This document shows positions 23,301 to 36,100 of a stretch of 64,000 nucleotides of DNA, piece after piece (the first letter of the stretch is position 1; every line of letters starts with the position of its first letter). The stretch comes from Edolisoma coerulescens. Taxonomy: Eukaryota; Chordata; Aves; Passeriformes; Campephagidae. The stretch covers positions 992,001-1,056,000 of the forward strand of contig VWZW01004863.1 of NCBI GenBank assembly GCA_013397115.1, written 5' to 3'. The notes under the pieces were generated by a model. That model ran no database searches, had not been told where the DNA came from, and was given only the letters and a program-made list of their open reading frames with translations. The position numbers were made by a program, and so were the translations under genes.

Positions 23301-26300
23301 TATTAGGTCCATGGCAATGTGTTTATCTGCTCTAACTGGCTTAACGGCCCTTTTAATGCCCTTTTAATCCATCAGTACCTTGAACTTTTTGCAGACTTGT
23401 AACACTGGTTATAATGAGATAGGGAAAAAAAAGGATGCTTTTTTTCTTTCTTTCTCCAAGGGTATATGAGATGACTGAAATACATTGTATTTTCTTTAAA
23501 ATTCTTAATTTTTTTTCCTAAAAAATCTTAATGGCTATCTTCAAGACGATCAGATTTGTTACTTCTGCAAAACATTTTTGGGAATGAGATACTTCATTGA
23601 AATTTACCATTTGATCTCACTGGTTTATTCCTCACCTGTTGGTAAGAATGTGTGATATTCTGATGGGTTTTTTTTTCTTTCAATAGGGTCAATTTTCCCT
23701 TTTTTTGGACACTTTAATTTGATATGCAGTTTGAAAGGCAAACAAAACAGCAGTCTTAATTTAAATTCCAGTCAGAGGAAAGTGAAGTGAGATGACTATG
23801 CTCACAGTTAATATATTGATTTTGTTTAATTATCATAAACAACAAAAATGGTTTATTGCCAGACAACTGGATCTGATTTTTTGTTTGGTTTGTCATAAGG
23901 AATTTTTTCTATCAATTTACAAGTTCAGTAACCTGAGAAATGAGCTAAATAACAGTAAGTTTTAATGCAGTTATGGAAATATGCCACAATAGTAACATTT
24001 TTTAAAGTCTCATGTACCCTATAACTAAATAGCTTGTTAAATAGTATCTACAGGAAACATTAATGAACCCTAAAGTCAAATTAAATTCCAGTCTGTTTTA
24101 CTGTAGTTAATGAATAATATGAGAAACTGACCTAAACTAACATTTCAGGACTCATTAAAAATAATTTTCAGTAGCAGCATTAGCCTTCACTGTTGCTTGT
24201 AAAAGATTTTATGTAGCACACTGAAACCCAGGAGTCATGGTAACATCTTCTTGCAAAATGACAGTGATTTTTACAGATTCATTCAGATCATTGTATTCTT
24301 GCGATAACAGTTCTTCCTTGATATCAAGTTTGTTTTCCTTGTTCCAAGACTCTCCATTCAGTGATTCATATTTGGAGCTCTGTGTTTTCTCTTCTTTTTG
24401 GGGGTTTTTTAAAGGACCCTTTCAGCAGTCTTGAATTACATAATTTTCAAGGAGTAAATGCTTTTCCTAAGCTTTTTGAATATTAGGAATGTATCTCACA
24501 GAGGGTGATTGACTCCAGCTTTAACTGACTGCCAGTTCTCCACTGACTTATTTCCTCAAGGAACACTGTCTGCTTCTTCTTCAATGTATGCATATGTAGA
24601 TTATGCAGAACAGAAGTTATTATCTTTTTCTGTTCTAATACAGAAAGTCTTCAGAACCCACGATATTTTACCTTTTTTATTTTTTTTTCTGTTACTCAGT
24701 CCATTCTTCAAACTGCTATCAAGTTCCAGAAATGTGTAAGAGTACTGGGAAGAGATTTTTCAGAATTTTTTTTAAGATGAGTTTTTAGCCTAGAACTTTG
24801 TTTTGAGCTCATTTTCCAGTGCAAAAGTCCATACCTCATCAGGCTTCTTTTATCAAGTGTTTTATAATAACTTTCCAGATCCAGAGGAATTGATATGACT
24901 AGACTGGAGGACAAAGAGTAATACTGTGTTCTTCAGATCAGGGACATTAGGGAAAAAAAATCTTTTTCTTTTCTTATATGTAGAGCATAAAAGTATAAAA
25001 ATATTTGAACATGATTTCTTCTTTTAGATTTTCTCACACACAGAATTTTTTAGATTTAAAACATTCTTTTATTCTTCTATTTACATAGCTGATTTTATAA
25101 TCACACATGATTATGACATCGTCTATTACATCTTTCTAATACTACTCATTATTATTTATCTATAGTGAAACCTAAAGACGAAACAAGATAGGAGGCCACC
25201 TGGTCCTGGCTTTAATAGCATATGATAGGAAACATGTAATTTTATAAAACTGCCTTCTAAACAGATAAAATACTACATGACATAGGAAGGAGAAAAGCTG
25301 CAAAACGAGTGGTATAGTAGGAATTAAAGATCTGTGTCCTTTACTGCATTTCAACTGTGATTGCCATCAGCAAGATAAAACAATGGAAAATATAAAAGCC
25401 CTGTCACAGAATAAGTAAAGTGTGTATCCAAAGATACATCTGCATTTGTGCAAATATTTTTGAGATTTCCGATGAAGACTCAAATGTGTCATCTCTGTCA
25501 CTGACAGTAAATCTTATGAGGGGGAAATGACTTCTGAATATGAGATCTAGAAAAATATACTCCAAACAATTCTATGAGTTTGTGATAAAATAAAACAGGT
25601 ACAATTTTTAAACACAGGTTAAGAATGGAAAAAAAAAATCTGTACTAATTTGCAAACATTAAATTCTTCCTTTCTAGAAATTCATAACAATTTTAGGCAC
25701 GCCATTAGCTGTCATGAAGGCAGCAGCTGCCTGGGCTGCTGCAATGCAAACTTCCACACCAGGAGTTAACTGAGCCTTTTTTACTGGTGACTTCCAAAAG
25801 GCACGAGAAGATAGAAACCATCATATCAGAAAGAAAATTCAGCATGTGAGTGTGAAAACTAATAGGTAAAAATAAGACATGTTCAGTGATTTTCAAACAT
25901 TCTTTTTACATATTTAAGAGCTTGACAATAAAGGGCCCATGGCAGTTTCCAGTCCCACTGCAAGTAAGTAGCTGACAACAGAGTAAGTAGCTGGGAAACA
26001 GAGGCAGTCTGATAGAGACCCAGCTTGTTAACACATCCTTGCTTAGATGGATTGACAAGCAACAAAGCAAATTTTATGGCAAATAAGCTTAAGTCAAATA
26101 CAATCTCCTGGTTTTCAGCACTATCGGTATCCCCTAATTCCAGTCTTGTTTAAAGTGTCTGCTTAAGCAGAAGTTAACTATGATTTTAAAGGTCAAGAGA
26201 CAAAGCTTTATAGTTTTTCTTCCTCTTGTCAGGAGTACTAATTCTAGCTTAATTAAAATCCACTGCCCTAGTTCAAAAGGGATTAATTTTAAATACCTCC

Positions 26301-28275
26301 AAAGGGAAATTGTATCTTTTTGGAAATTTCCAGTCTGAAATGGTCTCAAATAACTGAAATTTTCGCTACTGTCTCAAGTCAGGAAGTGCTTATGAAATAT
26401 AAGGAGATTTACAGGAGGACAAGTTGAAAAAAATAAAATTCCTTGTCAAAAATGCCTTTATTTGCAAAGTCCTGAATTTATAAACAATATTTAAAAGAGA
26501 GCTATAAATCAATTAATCAATTGTTTTTATTAAGAACACTTGCATTATTAAAAATTTATCTTAGAATTTTAAACAGGCAATATTTTTTAAACTGTAAACT
26601 TTGATTCAACTGACTTTGATTGTCTCATGTAAGACACCAATCTTTATATATAAAAGGGTAAGTAAATTTTTTTCTGCTTAAGAATCTATCTCATTTTTCT
26701 GGAGGATGGTAAAAACCAGTCTTGGGGTTACCTTAACTTGATGTAATTATTTTTGAAACTAATGATGGTAAAACTTACAGATATCTTTGGAGAGAAACTG
26801 TTAAGCATTTTCTCAGTAAACTCTCCATCATTTTGTCTAAATCCATGAAGTTTCTCAAAGAATGCCTCTGGGAGGAAATCTACTATCTAGCATTTAGAGA
26901 TATATTTCCAACACAATTTCTATGATCCTGTGAATCTTTCATTACAGACATGGACAACATAGGTAATGTAGTCTTTGCAGGTGGAAGAAAATTAATCAAA
27001 ATAATACTTTTACCCCACTGCTCTGGGATGACTGACAACAGCCTGTCAATATACATGATTATACTATATTCCTTGCCCAAACAGAACATAGCAAGTAGTC
27101 AAAACAAAAATGAATAAGTAAAATCATGCAAAGAACTAGGGTCTGGGAGCATGAAGAGATAAAACTAAAGTGCTAGAGATGTTAGGCTGGAATGTGAGCA
27201 AGAGAAGCAGTGAAGCTCACTGATGGTAAGTGTCAAAGAAAATACTGAGGAAACAAGTTGATGTCAGATGAGGGATGGGGCTGTGGCTCTGCAGTTGTGA
27301 AGATAAATAATGGCAGATATGGAATCAGTTGGGAAAAGGAAGCTATGGAAAAGCTCAGGGAATGTATAGGTTAGACTATGTGTGACAAGTAAGAAAATAC
27401 AGGCAAAGCTGAGGTAAGATGTGAGAATGACAAGGAATTTATATATTAAGAAAAAGAGAAAGGTGAGGCTATTGCATGTTTGTTCATGAAAGACATGTAT
27501 GGATTTAGTGTATGTGGAACTGAATTTGAAGAGGAAATTGAATACATAATAAAGACTTTGAAGAGTTAACAGCTGTTATCAGTTCAAAGCAGATCAACAG
27601 CCATTTCCTTCAAGTCCTCTGGAAATATTATTAATGCTTTCATTTTGAAAAAAATGAGTTATTGACATATGATATCAGTTATATGAATTTTAATGGTATA
27701 AGCATAAGTAGTGGAAATTAATTGGAAATTTTTGATTTTTTCTTTATTTTCTAGGCACCTAAATCTTATTGAAAGATGACATAAATTAGCTGTTTCCTTC
27801 CTTGTTTTAGAAGGTTCCCTAAATTATGATATCAAGGTTTGACTGTGGGTCTCTCAGATCACTGAATCTAATCTTAGGTCAGACATTAATGCTTAAAAAA
27901 AGACAACAATTTAGGAGTTAATTGTTTATAGCTAGTCAAATTAATCATTTGATATCCTAAAATCAAAGGGCAAGTCAGGTTAGAAGAAACAAAGTAGTCA
28001 CAACCTTAATTGTGACCTATCTCATACTTGTCTCCTAAATGGCTCATACATCACAAATGGAATGCATGCAGGTGTTTCAGTCTCAAATTTTGTTGATGCC
28101 ACTAAAGTTATAATTACCTTTCATTGATGCAATAAAGATTTATTTATGCTGTGTTTTTCCATATCTGAAGGAGACAGAGGAGAGGTCTTTGTGAAGGTCT
28201 GGAGTCTGTCACTTGAGATACGTGGATATTATACTGTAGTTAAGACTTGCAAGAAAATTCCCCATGTCTTTACTT

Positions 28276-28428
28276 CACAGAACCACAGTCAGAGAATATA
28301 CTGAGTTGGAAGAGACCCACAAGGATTACGGTGTCCAGCTCTTGGCTCGGCACAGCACCATCCTTAGGAGTGACTGGGAGTATTGTCCAAATGCTTCTTG
28401 AACTCTTTTAGGCTTGGTGCACGTTACC
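28276..28428 (-). mobile_element. CR1 LINE 3'-end fragment, minus strand
   Basis: On the minus strand this is the last ~150 bases of a CR1 element. Read on the plus strand it runs CAGAGAATA-CTGAGTTGGAAG, GACCCACAAGGAT, then TCCAAATGCTTCTTGAACTC and GGCTTGGTGC, all typical of one avian CR1 subfamily. Only the 3' UTR and very end of the coding region are present. It is a heavily 5'-truncated insertion and encodes nothing. Confidence 0.85.
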
Positions 28429-31400
28429 AATTTTATTTCCATTTGCAGGAAATATTAATTCATTGAATTGCTATTAATACACCACACAAGTTACAATAAT
28501 ACCCAATAAGGGATCATGCTGATAGGCACTGTAAAAGCACATAGTAAGTGGCAATATAGAATTTATAAAGTAACCAGGTGTTTATTTACAGGATTATTGT
28601 GGTGGCTATGGTTCAGAAAATATATAAAATACCTAAGGGACAGGTCAATAATTACAAGTATGTAAGAAGAATTTTCAAAAGTGTTACCAGCAGGACTCAC
28701 AACAGCACTGCAGATTTTTTGAAAGTTTATTTGTGCAGACAAGCAAATGACAAAAGCTGCATATCTTAGGCATTCTGGTGACTTTCAATTTTTGACTGTC
28801 CTTCATTGAAAGGATCAGTTATATCTGATAACAATTCCGAGACACTGGATCTGTCTAGATCATTAAAGCTCCCTTTGCCTTCCACTTCATTCTTTAAAAT
28901 GTCTGCCTGTGTTCTAGACATTTCCTGGGGAATATCATAACATCTCTACATTATTTTGACCAAATTGTTTGGATTATTTGTAGTATCAATTGCAATTGTT
29001 CTTTTTAATCACCTTCGTTCTTCTGAAAAAAAGCACTGCAGGGTTACCAAACTCAGCAGTTTAAATCCTCATACTAAAAGGGTTTCGAATTATTTAGAAT
29101 TCACCCAACCCTTTTGAATGGTCAGGAGCATGGAACTACTCACTCAGCAAAGAATTTGTGACTCACTGTTCTGTCCTATATTGAGGCATGTATGGCAGAA
29201 TTTTGCAATTCACTGAGAAATGAGTTCCAGATGTCCTTTAGAGACATGGGTTTTTTAATGGCTATGTCTGCATTGTCCTTTTTTAAAATTTTTTTTGTTT
29301 TCCTTCTTAATTTTTTTTTTATAGTTACACATTAAGGAACAGAAGAATAAAAGTGAATCAACTGATATTTTCATGTAATTACCAAGTAGGTTCAGAGTAT
29401 TTCAGACCTTTCAAAGGAAAACTTTGGAGCCAAGGAAGTAACATTTATCATAAAGGAAAAGGTGTTGTTGTGTAAACAGCTTGAGAGAGAAGGTAAAGGC
29501 AGGAGTTGTTAACTGATGAAGAACAAAACCAGGAATATAATCAGACATCTCAGGATTATGTATATAGCTTCTTCTGGTGGGCAGAAAGAAATTTCCTGTG
29601 TTTATTCTGCTTCTCTCTGAATTCTGTCTGCCATGTTGAACAGAAATATTTGATTGCCTTACTCCAAGGAATGTGAACAATGGATGTGTAGCTACACTAG
29701 CAATCATGTACTAATCTGCACAGCAAACTGCACTTTCAATATTCTGTGGAAAGCTAAATTCCTTGTTTATATTTCAGCTTTAGCCAAAGCATCAATAGAT
29801 GGTAGTTTCTGTGGTGTTTCAATAACAAAAATTTGAAACTCCATTCAAAGCCCTCTAGTGCACCTGCACGAGCATTTTGCTTTAAGGGATTGCACGAAAA
29901 TAAATTGTGTTTCAGTGGCCACGAAATATTTTCTTCAAGACATTCAGGTGGTGAAAGAGTGTAATAGCACTAGCTTGGAGATGGGTAATGTTACCCTGCA
30001 GTGGAGCTCCTTTGAGATGTTGCATTAACTGCTTTCCTTCTTCCCTCCAGCTGAAGCACAGCAGCAAGGTATTTCTCCTTCTTCTGACCCCTACGTGACA
30101 GGCATGATGGTTTGACAGATCACAGCTAAGGCATGGAGTTGTGATTGTCATGTGGGATCACAAAGTATGACAAATGATCTGGTTTTGTGCTGTAAAAACA
30201 TATGGTACGGAGGTGTTACTGTGAGAAGGTGCAAACCAAATGCCACTTATCTGAGTCTCGTGCTCGTGTTGTGAGACGTGATGGCTCTGTTCATAACACA
30301 CCAGAAGGTTTCCTAATATCCTGGGTTCTCTTCAGCAATATAGCAATCAAATACAAGATTATTGGCAAAGAAAATGGAATTAAAGTGAGAGCAGTGTCAA
30401 GCATCATATACTACATACCTACATGCACACACATAATTCATTAACTGTGAGGACAACCTGACTGTAAAGCACAATAAGCATAAATAAATAAAGCTAACAT
30501 ACAATAGCCATAATACCAAGTGATATTATAGTGATAGAAAAAAGTGATACCAGAGTTCCAAACATAAACCCCAAAACTTATTAAGAAAACCTGAACTTAA
30601 AGATGTGATATTCCTCTTACAGATACTTTTTATGCTAGCATTTATCAAAATTCTTGAAATTATTCCAGCTTGTAATGCCACCTTTCATTCAACCATATAA
30701 TATTGTCAAAATGCCGCAAATTAACTATAGCAATATATATGAGATAAAATTATTTCTAGACTGAAATGTCATATTTCAGATGCCAAGTTTGAGTCTTTAC
30801 ATAGTTTTTCACATGGAAGAAAACCTCTAAAAATAAGGATATATAATGAAAATGCTGACATTTTGATTTTTTTCTCTGATATTTCACTTTTTACTTAATC
30901 TATGTTATTTGATTTCCTTTCTTCTTAGTGTATATATACACTGTAAGTTGACTCTAACTAAGACACTTTTGCTTGTGTTAAAACTGTTTCTTATAGGGAA
31001 TGAAAAAGAGTATAACTTGCAATGCTTTCTTTTATAGACAAGGGTGGTGGGAATGGCTGTTCATATATTTTAGTCCGATGAGAATAGCAGAGAAAAGAAT
31101 CAATAAATTAAGTGTGCTGAAATCCCTCATGATCACCCAGGAAGAACTTTAAAATTAATTCCAAGATGTTCCAAGATGACTAATGATGGATTGAAATAAT
31201 TCCTTGGGTAGACAGATGCAAGTCTGTGACAAAAAAAAAAAAAAAANTGTCCTTCTTTATGTTCCTATGGAATCACGGTTACAAACGACAGACAAACAAA
31301 TGAAAACAGTGATGCCATAATCACTGGTGTACTTAATAGGCTCTATCTGATAGTAAATTAGAGCTTGAAGAAATTCTGATCATCAATTTCCAATTGTGCA

Positions 31401-32049
31401 AACTATCATTTAGAGTCTGGTCCTCTCACTTATCCTGAGTTATTCACATTATTTGAGTCAATGCAAGCATAAGTTCCATAAGAAAATCTTCTATTAAATG
31501 TGGATCAATTAAACACCAAGGACTACAAAAAGTTACAGCTTTAGTTTAAAATAAAGGACAGAGAGAACAATGAGTACAGCTTTTTCAGCAGTCTTTGCTG
31601 AGAGAAACCCCATGAGTCACATTGATGGAACAAAAGACAGGGCAGTGGATTAGGGGGCAAAATTGTTACTAAACACACTGTTCACCCCTGTTTTGAGACT
31701 TCTCTTACTATGTACATAGTCATGGCCAGTAATAACAAGGGATTTCCTGCTAAGAGAGTAGCTAAAGCAAGCTCATGCTGAGAAGAAACCCAGAACCTTC
31801 TCCAACCCAGCACATTACAAAGGTTTTTCATAGTAATTCCCAAAGGATGTGATAAGATGTAAATGTTATTGCAATGCGATGGAGATACACACTCTTGAGA
31901 GAGAGAAAACATGTTTCTGTATGTGCTATCATCTAGCCTTTGTCTGCCTCTCACATATGGATATGTAAGATAGGAATATTTAGAGAATGTTGTGCCCAGA
32001 TTTGTTTCCCTAGGGACTGAAATGTTGTATAAGGGTCCTTGTAGCTTCA
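28429..32049. other. AT-rich unique stretch, no gene recognised
   Basis: No gene or transposon recognised. It contains an exact 16-bp palindrome at 30927-30942 and a run of 16 A followed by a single ambiguous base (N) at 31247. Short open frames (up to about 122 codons at 31682-32050, minus) do not resemble known proteins. Confidence 0.55.
31231..31247. repeat. A16 tract ending in an unresolved base
   Basis: Sixteen A residues are followed by N, the only ambiguous base I noticed in the window. It most likely marks homopolymer-length uncertainty in the assembly. Confidence 0.9.
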
Positions 32050-33163
32050 TGTCATGGGTTGACCCAGGTCAGATGCCATGCACCCACCAAAGTCACTCAC
32101 CAACTCCCCTGCAGCTGGACAGAGGCGAGAAAATTTAGCACAGGGTTCATGGGTTGACATAAGGACTGGGAGAGTTCACTCATCAAATACTATCACGAGC
32201 AAAACAGGCTCAACTGAGAGATATGAAATGGATTTATTACTAACAAAATCAAAGCAGGATAGTAAGAAGTAAAATAAGCCCTTAAAAACACCTTCTTCCC
32301 ACCCCTCCCTCCTTCCCAGCTCCACTGCCTACCCCAGCAACACAGGCAGATGGGAATGGGGGTTATGGTCAGTTCATCATCCATGGCTTCTCCTGCTGCT
32401 CAGGGAGAGAAGTTGTTCCCCTGCTGAACTGTGGGGTCCCTCCCATGGAAGACAGTTCTCCAACATGAGAACAAACATCTTCCTGTGACCTACTGAAACG
32501 TGAGTCCATCTCACAGGCAACAGTACCCCTCAAACTGCTGCGATGTGAGTCCCTCTCATGGGCACACACTCCTCCCAAAACTGCTGTGGCATGGGTCACT
32601 CTTCCACAGGGCGCAGTCCTCCAAGGACAGGCTGCTCCAGCCTGGAAGCAGGGCCCCCTCTCTCTACCAGGTCTTCCACTGGATCACAGCCTCCTCCAGG
32701 CATCCATCTGCTCCAGTGTGGGCACCTCCCCCACGGGCTGCAGGTGGATCTCTGCATCCCCTGTGGATCCCCATGGGCTGCAGGGGCACAGCTGCTTCAC
32801 CATGGTCATCACCATGGCCTGCAGAGGAATCTCGGCTCTGGCACCTGGAGCACCTCCTCCCCATTCTTCTCCACTGACCTTGGTGTCTCCATGTTGTTTC
32901 CCTCACATGTTCTCACCTCCTCCTCTTCTCTATCTGGAATTAAAACTGTGCAACAGCTTTGTTTTGATTTCCTCATAAATCTGTTATCACAGAGGTGTTA
33001 CCAACTTCTCTAATTCACCCAGCCTTGGTAAGAGGCACGTCTGCCTTTGGAGCCATCAAGGATTGGTTCTGCTGGACATGGTGGAAGCTTCCAGAAGCTT
33101 GTCACAGAATTCACCTCTGTGGCCACTCTGCTAATAAAAACCAGCCCATACAAACACAATACA
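32050..33163 (-). mobile_element. Solo LTR of an endogenous retrovirus, complete, minus strand
   Basis: Read on the plus strand the element begins TGTCATGGGTTGACC and ends CACAATACA, so on the minus strand it runs TGTATTG...CATGACA with TG...CA termini. A perfect 5-bp direct repeat, CTTCA, flanks it at 32045-32049 and 33164-33168. This fixes both borders and gives a complete 1114-bp solo LTR. Minus orientation is inferred from an AATAAA-containing region (complement of 32230-32240) ahead of a U5-like end, and from the plus-strand relative at 57463. The U3 part (32440-32880) is GC-rich and holds degenerate repeats of about 60 bases around CTGC...GTGAGTCC. This creates overlapping open frames of 80-151 codons on both strands that are not genes. 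I recognise the sequence as a large LTR family common in songbirds but cannot assign its name. No internal proviral sequence remains. Confidence 0.88.
32440..32640. repeat. Degenerate ~60-bp subrepeats inside the LTR
   Basis: Blocks such as AACTGCTGCGATGTGAGTCC and AACTGCTGTGGCATGGGTCA recur at intervals of about 60 bases, each followed by a CTC(T/C)CA(T/C)-GGGC-like segment and CTCC. They belong to the LTR U3 region. Subrepeats of this kind often carry regulatory sites in retroviral LTRs, but no specific factor can be named here. Confidence 0.6.
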
Positions 33164-36100
33164 CTTCAGGACAAGAGTTTGTGCTTGTCCAGGCACAGTG
33201 TAGTCCAAAGAAATATTGCCATTTTTGGACTAAATATAAAAGTTGAAATGAATGGAACTTGAAAGACACCCTTAGGTGCCCAAGAATGGATTTAAAAGCC
33301 TAGAGGTAGGCTTCTATTTTAGAAGTGTTATAAATTATTTTGTTCAAAAAACAGACTGAAGCCAGATTTTGCTAGTTATTTGTAAGAAAAGCTGTTACAG
33401 TGGACTATTCATTATTTAGGAACACCTACAGATAACAGCCTGCATTATCAGTATGCAATCTATATTACACGATCTGCAGGGGCAGTAGAGAAAAGCACAC
33501 ACCTGAAAATCATGAACAAAAGAGCTGTAGAAAACATTATCCTTTTTCAAGGCATGCCAGGATTATCTTTAATTGCTTTATATTGCTAAGGGCTAGTCTA
33601 AACTAGAGGGGGATTGCTAACGCATCATCTCAGCAAAAGCTCTAAAAGGAGATGCAGCTTTTACTGATAAAAATATGTTTCTTTGAATGTTGCAGGTACC
33701 AGGTTCCCACAGAAAGTAAGCTATGTGAGAGACTTTTCTTTGTTCAGAATTGCTGTATCTGCTCTAGGCCTTTGAGTGGTCTAAGAAGTATCATAAAAAA
33801 TTCCCAAATGTCTATAGCTGACAATGTTGTACCAGGCAAAGTTTCTGGGGTAGATCCAAGGCGTAATTACCACAGCGACAAAGGAGCTTGGAGTTGTCTT
33901 GGTTATTGTACACATTTTGGCTCAGCCTCGTGTTCTGTTTGAGTGGTCTACCACAGTTTAGAAACATGAAGAAGGCAAAGTCATTTCCTAAGTAAGAGCT
34001 CATGTCCTGAGTACAACAGCATTTTTGTCCCATTAACATATCTGTTTCACAGAGTAAAAAAGACTGCCATGCGAAAATAAATGTCTGGAGTGTCCTAAAT
34101 ATTTTGTTGTTCAAGAGGAACAGTGAAAACCAGTGTGTTACCTCTAGGTTACACATATATATGTACCAATTCAATTCTTGAAGTGAAATCACTGTAAATA
34201 CTTTATGTAAACCAAATTGAAGGCATGCAAGCAGATTTTTCTGTAAATAAATAAACACTGTGATAATGTAAGCGAAACTTGATTGCCCTGTACTGTCCCA
34301 TGTGCATTGCTACAGCAGTTAGTTTTACCTTATTTATCAATAAAGATTGTATTTGTAGTGAAAAATGTTCAGAAGAATTATGTATGTATAGGTATAGAAT
34401 TGTGGAAACTCTCATAATTTCCCTTGATAAAGTCTCTTGCAGCTGTGACATCCCAGATTTATGATATTGTCCTGTGACATACCCCAGATTCATAATATTT
34501 TCCTAATTAACTTCATCTAAAGAAGAAAAACATTTTTACCACTGCCCCAGGACATGCACACACGTTCCTCTGTTCTTGTATACGTCTTTAAACTGCAAAT
34601 GTGATCTTTCCGGTGTTTGGTGGTGTTCTATACAGCTGTACAATGTCATTATCCCACGTCATTTATTACCCTATATGAAGGAAGAAATACCTAAATGATG
34701 AATGGAGTTACCTAAAGAAAACACTATATGATTTACTAAGTAAAAATGAATTTTTGTAAAAACTGAAGGAACTGACAAGGTAGTACAGAAAAAATCTAAT
34801 ATATAATGACACAGATGGACATGTGTTTTAATAAATAAGAACGACACCACGTCAAAACACTGCCAGATTATTCTACATAATTTCATAAATGATAAAGCAG
34901 ACAGTTATAATCAACAGTGTCAAAGATAGCATTCAGATCAAGCAAAATAAAATGCTTGAGCAACCCAAACAAGACTCCATAAATAAATCATCATAAACTG
35001 TAACTATAGCTGTAACATGATTGTGAAGTAGATTGTTATTTCTCAAAGGGTTTGATTCCCACTAAATGGAGATATAATTCAGAAACACTGACCTGCTTTA
35101 TGTTCTTGTCCAAAACCAACAAATCTTAAACAGGTTGGTAACTCCCCATTTCAAATCAAGAATGTAATATGGTAATCTACTGAATTTTTAAATACAATGG
35201 AACATTTCTATAACTTAACAGTGTTGAGATTTTGAATAAAATAAAAATATGGGCTATATGGATATAACAACATATAGATAAGGGGATCTGTCGTGACTGC
35301 AATGTAAACAGGTGAAAAAAAAATTCAGTTGAAAAACAGACCCCTGAAATCCAAAGATGAAATAGACAATTTTGTAGGGCTTGGGAATTTCATAGCTGCA
35401 CATAAACCCAGTTTTCTTTCTTCCATGGTAAAAACATAGGGAGCCTTCTTGTTCTCTCCACCAGGAAGCAAGATTTCTCTTATATTCAAATGGAGCATGT
35501 AACCTCCTCCCAGCTATAGTTTCAATATTTTAGAATTCTGAATCATTTTACAGTAAAGTTGAGGTATGAATAGAGGGAAAATAAGGACTTCCTTGGTCTT
35601 CTTCAGAGAAGGACACTAGAACTGCTGAGTAACTGATCAATAAATACAGCATAGATAAATAGATTTTAAGTAGTAAGGAAAATTTTTATAATTCACAACA
35701 GTTCTATTAGCAGCTGTCCAATGTAGCAGTAAAATATCCAGAGAATGACAAAAATATGCAGATATAGAATACATTCAAGAGAAAAATGCCATGGAAATAA
35801 AGAAAATTATATTCTTCTAAACATAGGAATATATTGTGGAACAAAGTCAAATCTACTGAAAGCATTTAATATGCAACAAATTGTGAATCAACTCTAACAT
35901 CTTTGAAACTTGGGATCATGAAATCAAGGAATCTCAGTGAATATTTAAAAACACATTTAAAAAACTTTAGCCATCCAAACTCTGGTTTACAATATATAAG
36001 AACTCAGCAATAATAAATTTTCTTTATGAAATGTCTTACAAAATCTGCAATTTAAATTGAAGTTCATAATTATGAGGATTTTTTCATCCTAAAACTGAAA

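Larger units (their letters stand above)
21481..28275. other. AT-rich unique stretch, no gene recognised
   Basis: No recognised gene or transposon. It includes a 40-base A tract at 21932-21971, a GC-richer patch at about 23022-23190 with overlapping short frames on both strands (none recognised), and A-rich low complexity at 23240-23300. Remaining open frames are below 80 codons. Confidence 0.55.

Noticed and set aside
32558..33013. 151-codon plus-strand frame, the longest in the window
   Set aside because: It lies wholly inside the solo LTR at 32050-33163, overlaps several other frames, and reflects GC-rich LTR subrepeats.
33812..34258. 148-codon minus-strand frame
   Set aside because: No recognisable motif, overlapped by other frames on both strands, and no transcription or splice signals nearby.
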